Assembly: GCA_902791885.1 (NCBI GenBank)
Contig: CADAXO010000032.1
Coordinates: 1-26,234 of the forward strand
Origin: Oscillospiraceae bacterium
GTDB taxonomy: Bacteria > Bacillota_A > Clostridia > Saccharofermentanales > Saccharofermentanaceae
Reading direction: 5' to 3'
DNA length: 26,234 nt
The notes below the pieces were generated by a model. That model had not been told where the DNA came from. It did not search any database and was given only the letters and a program-made list of their open reading frames with translations. Below, piece by piece: positions 8,267-15,666 of this stretch (positions are counted from its first letter, which is position 1; each line of letters begins with the position of its first letter). The position numbers and the translations under genes are program-made.

Positions 8267-8656
8267 CTACCTTACAAAACTGATAACATTCAATGTTATC
8301 GATATGAGAAGCAGGGACAATACGATGAGAAAGATTATGATAAATCTGCTCATCTGTTTCTTGTGCCTGATCTCTTCATCTCCGAGTTCGACAGATTCTT
8401 TAATGATCTTCGAAGCATCCTCGCGGGTCATAGTCTCATTCTTATCCTGCCTTGCTCCCGCAAGGATCTCCATGATCGAGATATCCAGTATCTCAGCTAT
8501 CGGTTCGAGCATCGAGATGTCGGGGAAGCTTAATCCGCGCTCCCATTTGGACACGGCTTTATCAGTGACATTCAAAGCATCGGCAAGTTGCTTCTGGGTA
8601 AGCCCCTTTTCCTTGCGCAGTTCTGCTATAAGTTGTCCTGTTTTTTCCTTGTCCAT
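8267..8656 (-). CDS. XRE-family transcriptional regulator with C-terminal membrane helix
   Basis: The start is the ATG at 8656; a TTG directly before it is unlikely. About 129 residues. The helix-turn-helix covers about residues 4-60 (AELRKEKGLTQKQLADALNVTDKAVSKWERG, the common Clostridia subtype). A charged linker follows, then a hydrophobic helix near the C-terminus (about 105-125) that predicts membrane attachment. Similar short XRE proteins with one or more C-terminal helices are frequent in Clostridia. It lies between two acyltransferase genes with gaps of 14 and 16 bases, so it is co-transcribed with them and may control them. That target is inference. A membrane-tethered regulator next to envelope-modifying enzymes would fit sensing of envelope state. 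Confidence 0.9.
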   Translation of the reverse strand: MDKEKTGQLIAELRKEKGLTQKQLADALNVTDKAVSKWERGLSFPDISMLEPIAEILDISIMEILAGARQDKNETMTREDASKIIKESVELGDEEIRHKKQMSRFIIIFLIVLSLLLISITLNVISFVR

Positions 8657-8670
8657 CAATACATACCTTA

Positions 8671-10905
8671 TTAAGGAGTATGCGTCTTAAGGGAGGATAA
8701 ATCAATTACAGGCTTTGGAAGAGGGCACTTTTTTGAGGTTACAGCGTGCTTGATCTTTACATAAACTGATGTATATGCCGCAGTAATGACAAATACCGTT
8801 ACAGCTCCGAAAGCACCGAAGAAACCGCTGTTGTTTGTCATCTCGAGTAAGGCCATGGTGAAGATGTGCATGATGTAGATTGGAAGCGAGCATTCTCTGC
8901 CGAGTTTCTCTGCGAATGTACCTGCACCGAAGTCGGGATATTTAAGGCACAGAAGAACGATCACGAAGGTGAGTATCTCACAGCTGATGAACGGAACGCC
9001 GACACTCTGTTTGTATGTGTTTAATTCGATGACAGCCGTTATACAGCAGACGATAAATAGTACGGTAAGTACAGGGGAGATGTACCTGAAGCTTAATATC
9101 TTCTTCTCGTAACGTCTTATAAGCATGCCTGTCATTGTGTATGAGATACCTACGAGTAATGCATTTCTTAACTGGTATGCCTCACCGATGCCCATATGGG
9201 ACATTATGCAATAAGCTGCGATAAGAAACGGTCCCATAAACATCGCATATTTAAGAACCTTAAGCTTGTTAAGAAGAAGCATTATAAGGAGCGCATAGAG
9301 AAGTGAACCCAGGAACCACAGGTGCTCTGAGAAGGGGGATAAGTTATACAGCAGGAAATCGGTCAATGCCTTAGAAGTGAAGCATTCGCGTATACCTGCG
9401 TAAGATCCGTTAACGACTTTCTCGTATACTGCATATCCCGCCATGTAGAATACGTTGGCACCGATAAATAAGATAAACATTCTTTTCGCCTGCTTCAGAA
9501 GGCGCTTCATCATCTGTGCAGTGTCATCTCGGTAGAGAAAGTATCCGCACACTACGAGGAAGAACGGAACTGCAGTCTTGCCGTAAGTTATGAAGATGTC
9601 TCCGGCTTTGCCGTCGAAAGGAAAGTGAATAGCTACGACAAGAAACGCCATCACAATTCTCATGACATCGATTGAATGTATGCGGGAAGCTGTTCCTGCC
9701 AAGGTTCTTTTGCCGTTGATAAGACAGATGAGGTATTTATCTATGCCGTGAATTACGGCAGCAAGACCTATGGAAAGAAGGATAGTGAGCGTTATATACA
9801 TGCTTGCGCTCGGAACTCTGAATACGAATCCTTCACTAAGTCCGGTAAGTATAAGGTTGTGGATGAGGTACAGTTCGAGTGAGATGGAACCCAGGAACTT
9901 AAGTACGCGGTTTCCGAACTTTACTTTCATCATGATAAGAACAAGGAAGCATATGAAGGCGATTATTCCTGAAAGCTGAAATGTCAGGCAGCGGATCTTA
10001 TCGAAGTAAGCGGGGTCCACACCGGGTTCCTCGCTCCAGTAAGACCAGGTCTCGAGTGCGTATGATGTCTGTAATCCGAAGAGGACCATAAGAGCGGCGA
10101 AGACAGGTAGGAGCAGAGCGTAAGTTTTACATGCAACCTTGCGGAGAGCTTCGGTATGCTTCGCGAACAGTATGCCGACAACGAAAAGGAACGAAGAGTT
10201 ATACCACCACTCTCCCATGAACCAGAACCTGCATGAGAAGTCTTCTCCGTGACACAGCATAAGGCTTCCCGCTATCATCAGCACAACGAAAATGCTCATT
10301 ACTGCTGTTGCGACGGTACGGTTCTTTATAAAGCGGTATATAAAGTAGAAAGCAAGATACAGGATAGCGATCTCGACTATGTACCACATGTGTGAATTAA
10401 TTAGAGTCCATCCGGAAAGAACGGAAAGAAGCTCCAATGGTTCGAATTTTGCTCCGCAGATACAGGCTGCGATAACGAATACCAGGATACACATGTAAAA
10501 AGGCACGAGAATGGCCGTGAGACGCTTCTTAAGGAATCCTTTAAGATAATTCTCCTTAGTTTTAAGGCTTGTGTACAAGCCGTATCCTGAGAAGAAAAAG
10601 AATATTCCGACAAAGAGTACTCCGAATTCTGAGAACGGTGCGAGTATGCCGGATCTTTCCTCCAATGCCTGTGTAAGGTGGTGGATGATTATAGCAACAG
10701 CAGCGAAGCCCTGGACTTTCTTAGATACATCAAGTCCCAGAGGATCTTCCTGCCACTGATGAAGCTTCGATACCTTGGCACCGATAAGAAGAACGGCTGC
10801 CAGAATAACGAGGATGATCCACATCGGAAATTCAAATGTTGTAAATGATTTGAAGAATGATGTCTGGGGTTGTGCCGACAGGCTGATGATGGTTAACGGA
10901 ATCAT
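8671..10905 (-). CDS. Fused double acyltransferase-3 membrane protein
   Basis: At 744 residues this is about twice the normal family length. The first module (about residues 27-395) begins KKVQGFAAVAIIIHHL and shares order and motifs with the neighbouring 387-residue protein (FFFFSGYGL, NSHMWYIVEIAIL, FMGEWWYN). A short linker leads to a second, different acyltransferase-3 module (about 408-744) that begins SIDVMRIVMAFLVVAIHFPF and contains FFLVVCGYFLYR and LSPFSEHLWFLGSLLYAL. The second looks like the single-domain wall or glycan O-acyltransferases of Bacillota. Both modules keep the early His. AGGGAGG at 10912-10918 supports the ATG. It is the first gene of the minus-strand unit. Nothing in the sequence suggests that a stop codon between modules has been misread. 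Confidence 0.88.
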   Translation of the reverse strand: MIPLTIISLSAQPQTSFFKSFTTFEFPMWIILVILAAVLLIGAKVSKLHQWQEDPLGLDVSKKVQGFAAVAIIIHHLTQALEERSGILAPFSEFGVLFVGIFFFFSGYGLYTSLKTKENYLKGFLKKRLTAILVPFYMCILVFVIAACICGAKFEPLELLSVLSGWTLINSHMWYIVEIAILYLAFYFIYRFIKNRTVATAVMSIFVVLMIAGSLMLCHGEDFSCRFWFMGEWWYNSSFLFVVGILFAKHTEALRKVACKTYALLLPVFAALMVLFGLQTSYALETWSYWSEEPGVDPAYFDKIRCLTFQLSGIIAFICFLVLIMMKVKFGNRVLKFLGSISLELYLIHNLILTGLSEGFVFRVPSASMYITLTILLSIGLAAVIHGIDKYLICLINGKRTLAGTASRIHSIDVMRIVMAFLVVAIHFPFDGKAGDIFITYGKTAVPFFLVVCGYFLYRDDTAQMMKRLLKQAKRMFILFIGANVFYMAGYAVYEKVVNGSYAGIRECFTSKALTDFLLYNLSPFSEHLWFLGSLLYALLIMLLLNKLKVLKYAMFMGPFLIAAYCIMSHMGIGEAYQLRNALLVGISYTMTGMLIRRYEKKILSFRYISPVLTVLFIVCCITAVIELNTYKQSVGVPFISCEILTFVIVLLCLKYPDFGAGTFAEKLGRECSLPIYIMHIFTMALLEMTNNSGFFGAFGAVTVFVITAAYTSVYVKIKHAVTSKKCPLPKPVIDLSSLKTHTP

Positions 10906-10931
10906 AGCGTACCTCCCTGAGGATTTCTGAT

Positions 10932-11012
10932 CTCACTCTATCAACCTGTTCGTGTATAAACAATCGACCCTTGGTAGAGTCCCGTAATCAGGGCGTTTCA
11001 GGGCTCACTCTA
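10932..11012. repeat. Repeated CTCACTCTA boxes in the divergent intergenic region
   Basis: CTCACTCTA occurs at 10932-10940 and 11004-11012. The inverted core TAGAGT lies between them at 10975-10980, along with a CCCGTAATCAGGG dyad (10981-10993). The set sits between the divergent acyltransferase unit and the Crp-like regulator, so it is a candidate cluster of regulator sites. Confidence 0.35.
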
Positions 11013-11041
11013 CTTTAAGTTTACATCGTAGATCAGCCATT

Positions 11042-11069
11042 TTGAACGTGTGAATGTTTAACGCATAAT
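11042..11069 (+). promoter_or_regulatory. Candidate promoter of the Crp/Fnr-like gene
   Basis: TTGAAC (11042-11047), 16-base spacer and CATAAT (11064-11069) would give a leader of about 60 bases. A TATATT at 11106-11111 is an alternative -10 without a clear -35. Confidence 0.4.
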
Positions 11070-11138
11070 TAACATAGGTCAATGCGATGACGCTTTTACA
11101 TCTGTTATATTTACATCATAAGATCAACGGAGGCTCGT

Positions 11139-11735
11139 ATGGATAAAGCGTATCTTATAAAACAACTCGCGGACCTTGCTTCGGCATATGAACTTGATGT
11201 ATCCGAGCAGATCCTGGATCAGGTCATCAGCATCTCGAAGTTCAAGGTATATAACAAAGGCGATGTTCTGGCCCGTATCGGCGAGCCTTCGACCTATGCC
11301 GGTATCGTTATGAACGGTGTGGTCAGGTGTTTCTATGTGGACAGCGAAGGTAATGACGTGACCCGGTTCTTTGCAGCTGAAGGCAACTCGTGCATGGATG
11401 ACGGTCTTATAGGCAGCGATTCGTATGCTGCCATGTGGGAGGCTTTGGAGGAGTCAACGGTGATGCTTTTCGAGGCGAAGCGTATGAAGGAGCTGATCAT
11501 GTCGTCGGAGCGGATGAAGACCATCTGGATAGAACTGCTCGAGAGCGGGATGCGCTACAAGCTTTACAGGGAGAACGGGTTCCTGGTGGAGAATGCCACA
11601 GAGAGATACTTAAGCTTCCGTAAGCATTTTCCGAAGCTTATAGGGAGGGTGCCGCAGCAGTATATCGCGACGTATCTGGGTATTAAGCCGGAGTCGCTCA
11701 GCAGGATAAAGAATTCACTTAAAGAAGAGGCATAA
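11139..11735 (+). CDS. Crp/Fnr-family transcriptional regulator
   Basis: This 198-residue protein has an N-terminal cyclic-nucleotide-type beta barrel (about 20-125; KFKVYNKGDVLARIGEPSTYAGIVMNG is typical) and a C-terminal winged helix ending in VPQQYIATYLGIKPESLSRIK (about 168-190), the usual recognition-helix region of this subgroup. No Cys cluster for an iron-sulfur centre is visible, so it is not Fnr-like in sensing, and the ligand is unknown. GGAGG at 11129-11133 supports the start. An aldo/keto reductase starts 10 bases after it and the pair is probably one transcript. It is divergent from the acyltransferase unit, with repeated ACTCTA boxes between. Confidence 0.9.
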   Translation: MDKAYLIKQLADLASAYELDVSEQILDQVISISKFKVYNKGDVLARIGEPSTYAGIVMNGVVRCFYVDSEGNDVTRFFAAEGNSCMDDGLIGSDSYAAMWEALEESTVMLFEAKRMKELIMSSERMKTIWIELLESGMRYKLYRENGFLVENATERYLSFRKHFPKLIGRVPQQYIATYLGIKPESLSRIKNSLKEEA

Positions 11736-11745
11736 GGAGGCAGAT

Positions 11746-12663
11746 ATGAAAGATGTTTTGATCGGAACGTGGGCGTGGGGACCCGGAATGAACGGAACCA
11801 AGATGGTGTTCGGAAACAAGCAGGATCCGCAGGCTCTTAAAGAGTCATTCGACGAAGCTCTTAAGCTCGGCTTTCTTAACTGGGATACGGCGGCCGTGTA
11901 CGGCATGGGCTCGTGTGAGAAGTTCCTGGGAGGACTTATAGAAGGTCACCCTGAGGTCTTCATTTCAACTAAGTTTATGCCATCGAAAAGGTATAAGGCG
12001 GGTGCTCTTGTAAAGTCGTTCGGGGAAAGTATGTCGCGCCTCGGAAGGGAATGTGCAGATCTGTTCTGGATACATGTGCCGCATAATCTTGAGAAGAATA
12101 TTGCTGAGGCTGTGCCGCTCATGAAGGACGGCAGGATCAAGTCTCTCGGTGTGTCAAATGTCTCTTTGGTTCACATTAAGCTCGCGCAGGAGCTGCTTGC
12201 GAAGGAAGGACTGAAGCTCGGCGCGGTGCAGAATCACTTCAGTCTTATCCGCGATGACCAGCAGCCGATAATCGATTACTGTAATCAAAACGGGATCAAG
12301 TACTACGCGTACATGGTGCTCGAGCAGGGCGCGCTCGCGGGACACTACAGTTACGAGAATCCGTTCCCGGCGTTCTCCTTAAGAAGCTTTCTGTTCCCTC
12401 GAAAAAACTTCAAAAAGATAGAGAGTCTTCTGGCTGCTATGCGTGAGATCGCGTCGAAATATAACATTGATCCTTCGCAGGTGCCGATCCTGTGGGTAAT
12501 AGCTAAGGGTGCTAATCCTATCGTTGGTATCACGAAGCCGTCGCATGCCAAGAAACTTGCCGCAGCGATAGATGTGGAGTTAACGTCTGATGAGGTGGAT
12601 ATGCTTACAAAAGAAGCTGCTGCTACAGGGATAAGACAACAGGGCAGTTGGGAGCCTCAATGA
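11746..12663 (+). CDS. Aldo/keto reductase
   Basis: This 305-residue (alpha/beta)8 NADPH-dependent oxidoreductase keeps the full catalytic tetrad: Asp47 and Tyr52 (NWDTAAVYG), Lys76 (ISTKF) and His110 (FWIHVPH). Cofactor-binding parts are visible in IKSLGVSNVS and near the end in NPIVGITKPSHAKKLAAA. Substrates of the family range from sugars to ketones and quinones and cannot be read from sequence. GGAGG at 11737-11741 supports the start. It is co-transcribed with the Crp-like regulator. The stop codon lies within the outer arm of a 71-base palindromic element. Confidence 0.93.
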   Translation: MKDVLIGTWAWGPGMNGTKMVFGNKQDPQALKESFDEALKLGFLNWDTAAVYGMGSCEKFLGGLIEGHPEVFISTKFMPSKRYKAGALVKSFGESMSRLGRECADLFWIHVPHNLEKNIAEAVPLMKDGRIKSLGVSNVSLVHIKLAQELLAKEGLKLGAVQNHFSLIRDDQQPIIDYCNQNGIKYYAYMVLEQGALAGHYSYENPFPAFSLRSFLFPRKNFKKIESLLAAMREIASKYNIDPSQVPILWVIAKGANPIVGITKPSHAKKLAAAIDVELTSDEVDMLTKEAAATGIRQQGSWEPQ

Positions 12664-12728
12664 CGGCTTGCTCGCTTGGGTCCTCCGCGCTGCGCTTGTG
12701 CGGAGGTCGCTTCGCGAGGCCGTCATTG
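12658..12728. repeat. 71-bp nested palindromic element (REP-like)
   Basis: Three nested inverted repeats are seen. The outer pair is CAATGACGGC (12658-12667) with GCCGTCATTG (12719-12728), the middle pair CTCGC with GCGAG, and the inner pair CCTCCGC with GCGGAGG around an 11-base loop. It is much more GC-rich than its surroundings. The outer arm contains the TGA of the aldo/keto reductase gene. The form suggests a dispersed palindromic repeat, but only one copy is in this window. Confidence 0.65.
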
Positions 12729-12734
12729 CGGTAA

Positions 12735-12767
12735 AAAAGAGCATCAGGCTAATCCTGGTGCTCTTTT
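12735..12767. terminator. Bidirectional terminator between aldo/keto reductase and ssrA
   Basis: AAAAGAGCATCAGG (12735-12748) pairs with CCTGGTGCTCTTTT (12754-12767) with one wobble position and a short loop. The A-run and T-run flanks let it act on both strands, ending the reductase transcript and the tmRNA transcript. Confidence 0.85.
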
Positions 12768-12774
12768 GGTTCTC

Positions 12775-13113
12775 TGGTGGAGATGAGGGGAGTTGAACCC
12801 CTGTCCGAAACCATATCCTCTGGGACGTCTCCGGGTGCAGACAGTGATTGAGGATTTCCCTTTGGACAGAACCCGCTGTCAGGTATGCCCGCCGGTAGCT
12901 TCATGGATACAACAAAGGCTCAAAGCTTTGCCAATGAGGTGGTCCCGTTTAACCTCTCCCGGGTAAGGTCTGCCGGCAACGTCTTTCTTTGGTGGCAGAA
13001 GGCCGAAGAAGACGGTAGCTAGATTAAGCAGCTACGAGCTGTGTGTCGTTTGCAATTACTTGCGTTTCCCGTTTTTTAAGGTGGCCAACGAGAATCCACC
13101 ACGGTACACCCCC
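12775..13113 (-). ncRNA. ssrA: Transfer-messenger RNA (tmRNA)
   Basis: On the minus strand, the 5' GGGGGTG (13113-13107) pairs with CATCTCC (12785-12779) to form the acceptor stem. The discriminator A and encoded CCA are at 12778-12775, and the T-arm GGTTCAACTCC is present. The tag frame is at 13053-13024: GCA resume codon, then Asn-Asp-Thr-Gln-Leu-Val-Ala-Ala and TAA, giving the encoded tag ANDTQLVAA. The length of 339 is normal for a one-piece tmRNA. It frees stalled ribosomes together with SmpB and marks the peptide for proteolysis. The promoter lies just upstream within the preceding gene, and a terminator follows. Confidence 0.95.
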
Positions 13114-13128
13114 ATATAAGGGAATTAG

Positions 13129-13157
13129 ATTATATTACAGACCTGAATCGTCGTCAA
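13129..13157 (-). promoter_or_regulatory. Promoter of ssrA, inside the 3' end of the zinc-ribbon gene
   Basis: Read on the minus strand: TTGACG (13157-13152), exactly 17 bases, TATAAT (13134-13129). Start of transcription is expected near 13122, leaving a leader of about nine bases to be removed by RNase P before the tmRNA 5' end at 13113. Confidence 0.8.
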
Positions 13158-13620
13158 AATGGTTGTATTCGTCTTCGAAGTTAAGATCCTTGGATACATC
13201 GTAAGGTGTGTAAGGATCGTTCTCAACAGCCTTCTCCCAGCGGTCCTTCTGATCTTCGGCAGCCTGCTGTTCAGCCATGACGTTTTCCATCTCAATGGCG
13301 ATATCTCTTGCCTCATAAGGATTAAGAACAGACTCTGAACCGCAGTAGATACACTTGATCTTGAAGTGACCTGAGAACTGAGCCTTGCGTCCGCAGTTAG
13401 GGCAGACCATACCCTTCAAAGTCTTGGCACCTTCGGATTCGATAGCGAGTGCTTCATCAATGGCTTCATCGAGCATCTCGTTGGTATATCCGTTATTCTT
13501 GAACATGATCCAGAATGCGTGGAGAAGAGTATTAAGTCTTTGAAGCTCGTTTCCCGTGCTGTCGTAGCTTATGGTATTCTCGCTGAATACGCTCTCATAC
13601 TCGTTCGAGTCATTGTACAT
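13135..13620 (-). CDS. Zinc-ribbon protein of unknown function (TFIIB-type ribbon)
   Basis: This 161-residue acidic, soluble protein has one four-cysteine zinc ribbon (CPNCG at Cys73/Cys76 and CIYCG at Cys90/Cys93). The ribbon is flanked by an N-terminal helical part (about 25-65) and a C-terminal acidic, Glu/Asp-rich tail. GGAGGA about eight bases before the ATG supports the start. It is 28 bases downstream of the amidase gene and probably shares its transcript. The 3' end also carries the ssrA promoter. I do not recognise a function; ribbon proteins of this type may bind nucleic acid or proteins. Confidence 0.75.
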   Translation of the reverse strand: MYNDSNEYESVFSENTISYDSTGNELQRLNTLLHAFWIMFKNNGYTNEMLDEAIDEALAIESEGAKTLKGMVCPNCGRKAQFSGHFKIKCIYCGSESVLNPYEARDIAIEMENVMAEQQAAEDQKDRWEKAVENDPYTPYDVSKDLNFEDEYNHFDDDSGL

Positions 13621-13648
13621 AGTCTGATTCCTCCTTATTCAAATACCA

Positions 13649-14806
13649 TTATACAAATTCTTCGCAGAAAATCGATATTGCTTCAGCAACTGCCGCAATA
13701 TTCGCTTCATTTGTCAGAACAGCTTCATCATCGCTGTTGGAAAGGAAGCCGAGGCTGATCTGGAAAGACCTTAATGTATTCGCATAATTAAGTCCGGTGT
13801 AAAGGCTTGTGGCTCTTACTGCGTTGACTTCAAGTCCTTCTGCATTTGCAACGAGCTCGGCAAGCTGCTCTGCGTACTCGGGAGATGTATCTGTGTAGCT
13901 TCCCGAATCGGGAGTGTAGACGCGTACGCCGGATGCCATCGAATCGCCGGCTGCATCAGCATGGATCCTCAGGAATACGTCTGCGGAATTGGAGTTCGCG
14001 ATCGCTGCTCTTTCCTGGTTGGAGATGTTGACATCATTTGTGTCTCTTGTAAGTATTACATTCGCTCCGCACTGCTCAAGGTAATCAGCGATGATAAGCG
14101 AATAATCAAGCGTGAGTTCATACTCATTTATGCCCGTTACGATACCCGTTGCTCCGCTGGTACATCTGGGCTTTGTAGCGGAAAGCCATGAAGCATAAAG
14201 CTCCTGCTCGCTGTCCGTCGTCTCCTGGTGTCCCGGATCGATCACGACTGTAAGATTCGTAAGGTCGGGATGGTTGTCCGCAATCGGAACTCTCGTAGGT
14301 TCGGGAGTGGGGGTTATGGTAGGCGTCGGAGAGGGAGTAGGCTCGGAAGTGGTTTCTGTAGCGACTGTCTGCACAGCAACCGTTTCCTGTGCGCTGCCGC
14401 CGAAAAGCTTATCTTTATAAACGAAAAGAAGTGCTCCGATAGCAATGCCCAGAACTGCGACGATAATTCCGGTTATCGTATTCTTAACGCTCTTTTTAAG
14501 CTTTCTGTTTGGTGTTCTTCCTGTACGGTATTCTTCTTCGTCTTCTTCATTCTCGAAAGGTTTATCTGAAATATAATCAGCTTCCTGTTCCAGGAAAGGA
14601 TTGGGTTCCGAAGCGGAAGGATTTGGTTGTGCCGGTGCTGCCGTACGTGCGGTTTTCGCATCGTATGCTGCAACGAGCTTCTCAATGAGTGCGTATTTCT
14701 GTTCGTCGGGTACGCCTGCCAGGTGATCCTGAAGATATGCACGCTGATCAGCGGTCATATTGCGTACGATTATCTCAAACTTGCGTCTTGTCTCTTCAGA
14801 TAGCAT
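13649..14806 (-). CDS. Membrane-anchored N-acetylmuramoyl-L-alanine amidase (Amidase_3), catalytic Glu apparently absent
   Basis: 385 residues. An N-terminal cytoplasmic helical segment (about 1-50) and an acidic linker precede one membrane helix (about 110-130). A Ser/Thr/Pro linker (about 140-175) then leads to an Amidase_3 domain from about 184 to the end. Zinc ligands are visible: His193 in VIDPGH, Glu228 in GINEYEL and His282 in LRIHADA. The usual final motif, VExGFxSN, reads FQISLGFLSN here, with Ser351 where the catalytic Glu normally stands. It may be a degenerate or regulatory amidase, or may use another residue. No clear ribosome site is present. It is divergent from the glycosyltransferase gene. 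Confidence 0.88.
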   Translation of the reverse strand: MLSEETRRKFEIIVRNMTADQRAYLQDHLAGVPDEQKYALIEKLVAAYDAKTARTAAPAQPNPSASEPNPFLEQEADYISDKPFENEEDEEEYRTGRTPNRKLKKSVKNTITGIIVAVLGIAIGALLFVYKDKLFGGSAQETVAVQTVATETTSEPTPSPTPTITPTPEPTRVPIADNHPDLTNLTVVIDPGHQETTDSEQELYASWLSATKPRCTSGATGIVTGINEYELTLDYSLIIADYLEQCGANVILTRDTNDVNISNQERAAIANSNSADVFLRIHADAAGDSMASGVRVYTPDSGSYTDTSPEYAEQLAELVANAEGLEVNAVRATSLYTGLNYANTLRSFQISLGFLSNSDDEAVLTNEANIAAVAEAISIFCEEFV

Positions 14807-14902
14807 TAATACTGATTATTCCGTCCTTATTGATGTAAAATAATGTGTGGTAATATATTTACAGAAAAATTATACATGAAATAATCAAAAAGGAAGCAGT
14901 TA

Positions 14903-15610
14903 ATGGAAGATAGTCTTTATATTGTAATGCCCGCGTATAACGAAGAGGCAAATATCGAGTCGGTTGTTAAGGAATGGCATGAAGTAGTTGAGAAGATCGG
15001 ACCTGAGTCAAAGCTCGTGGTCGTAAACGACGGAAGTAAGGATAATACTTACGGCAAGCTTCTTGAATTGGCAGAGAAGTATCCTCAGTTAACTCCTGTA
15101 ACTAAGGAGAATTCGGGTCACGGCGCGACGCTTCTTTTTGCATATAACTATGCGGTTGAGCATAAGGCAGATTACATTTTCCAGACAGATTCCGATGGAC
15201 AGACGCTTCCTTCCGAATTCTGGCCCTTCTGGGATGACAGGAAGATCTACGATGCAATCATCGGACACAGAAATCACAGGGAAGACGGTTTCTCCAGAAT
15301 CATCGTTACCAAGGTCCTTAAGCTTGTTATAAGACTTACTTTCGGCGTTACCGTTACTGATGCCAACACGCCTTTCAGACTTATGCCGAGAAAGACATTG
15401 GAGACGTATCTTCCTAAGATCCCCAAGGATTTCAACCTTTCGAATGTCATGCTCTCGGTTCTTCTTGTTAAGAACAAGGACAACGTAAAGTTCGTACCCA
15501 TAACGTTCCGCCCGAGACAGGGAGGAAAGAACTCCATCAATATGAAGAGGATCTTCAAGATCGGTGTTCAGGCGGTCAAGGATTTCAGGCAGCTCAGAAA
15601 GACAATTTAA
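14903..15610 (+). CDS. Family 2 glycosyltransferase (dolichol-phosphate-mannose-synthase-like)
   Basis: This 235-residue GT-A domain has the usual marks: VMPAYNEEANI near the N-terminus, VVVNDGSKDNT (42-45 NDGS), the metal-binding DSDGQ (Asp96-x-Asp98) and a QGGKNSINMKRIF stretch near the end. There are no membrane helices, unlike longer DPM/GtrB proteins. It probably transfers a sugar from a nucleotide sugar to a polyprenyl phosphate or another envelope acceptor (inference). A GGAAG ribosome site lies upstream of the ATG. No dedicated flippase or second transferase is adjacent. BioY begins 56 bases later under its own promoter, so this gene is likely a single unit. Confidence 0.9.
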   Translation: MEDSLYIVMPAYNEEANIESVVKEWHEVVEKIGPESKLVVVNDGSKDNTYGKLLELAEKYPQLTPVTKENSGHGATLLFAYNYAVEHKADYIFQTDSDGQTLPSEFWPFWDDRKIYDAIIGHRNHREDGFSRIIVTKVLKLVIRLTFGVTVTDANTPFRLMPRKTLETYLPKIPKDFNLSNVMLSVLLVKNKDNVKFVPITFRPRQGGKNSINMKRIFKIGVQAVKDFRQLRKTI

Positions 15611-15641
15611 TTGTAAACCTAAATTCAATCTTGATTTACAA
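15611..15641 (+). promoter_or_regulatory. BirA-like operator upstream of bioY
   Basis: The half-sites TTGTAAACC (15611-15619) and GATTTACAA (15633-15641) form an inverted repeat with one mismatch and a 13-base spacer. They resemble the known BirA biotin operator (TTGTAAACC, spacer, GGTTTACAA; usual spacer 14-16). The right half overlaps the -35 box of the bioY promoter, which fits repression by biotinyl-BirA. Confidence 0.65.
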
Positions 15642-15659
15642 TAGGGACTGAACTATAAT
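15631..15659 (+). promoter_or_regulatory. bioY promoter with overlapping palindrome; transcript likely leaderless
   Basis: TTGATT (15631-15636), 17 bases, TATAAT (15654-15659). The expected start of transcription (15665-15667) coincides with the ATG at 15667. The -10 box lies inside a perfect 8-base inverted repeat, GGACTGAA (15645-15652) and TTCAGTCC (15659-15666). Confidence 0.65.
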
Positions 15660-15666
15660 TCAGTCC

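Noticed and set aside
8136..8690. Plus-strand open frame of 184 codons
   Set aside because: It covers the XRE regulator and an acyltransferase start on the other strand, both strongly supported. The frame has no ribosome site.
15089..15628. Long minus-strand open frame of 179 codons
   Set aside because: It is opposite the family 2 glycosyltransferase, which has all its motifs. The minus frame has no ribosome site or recognisable domain.
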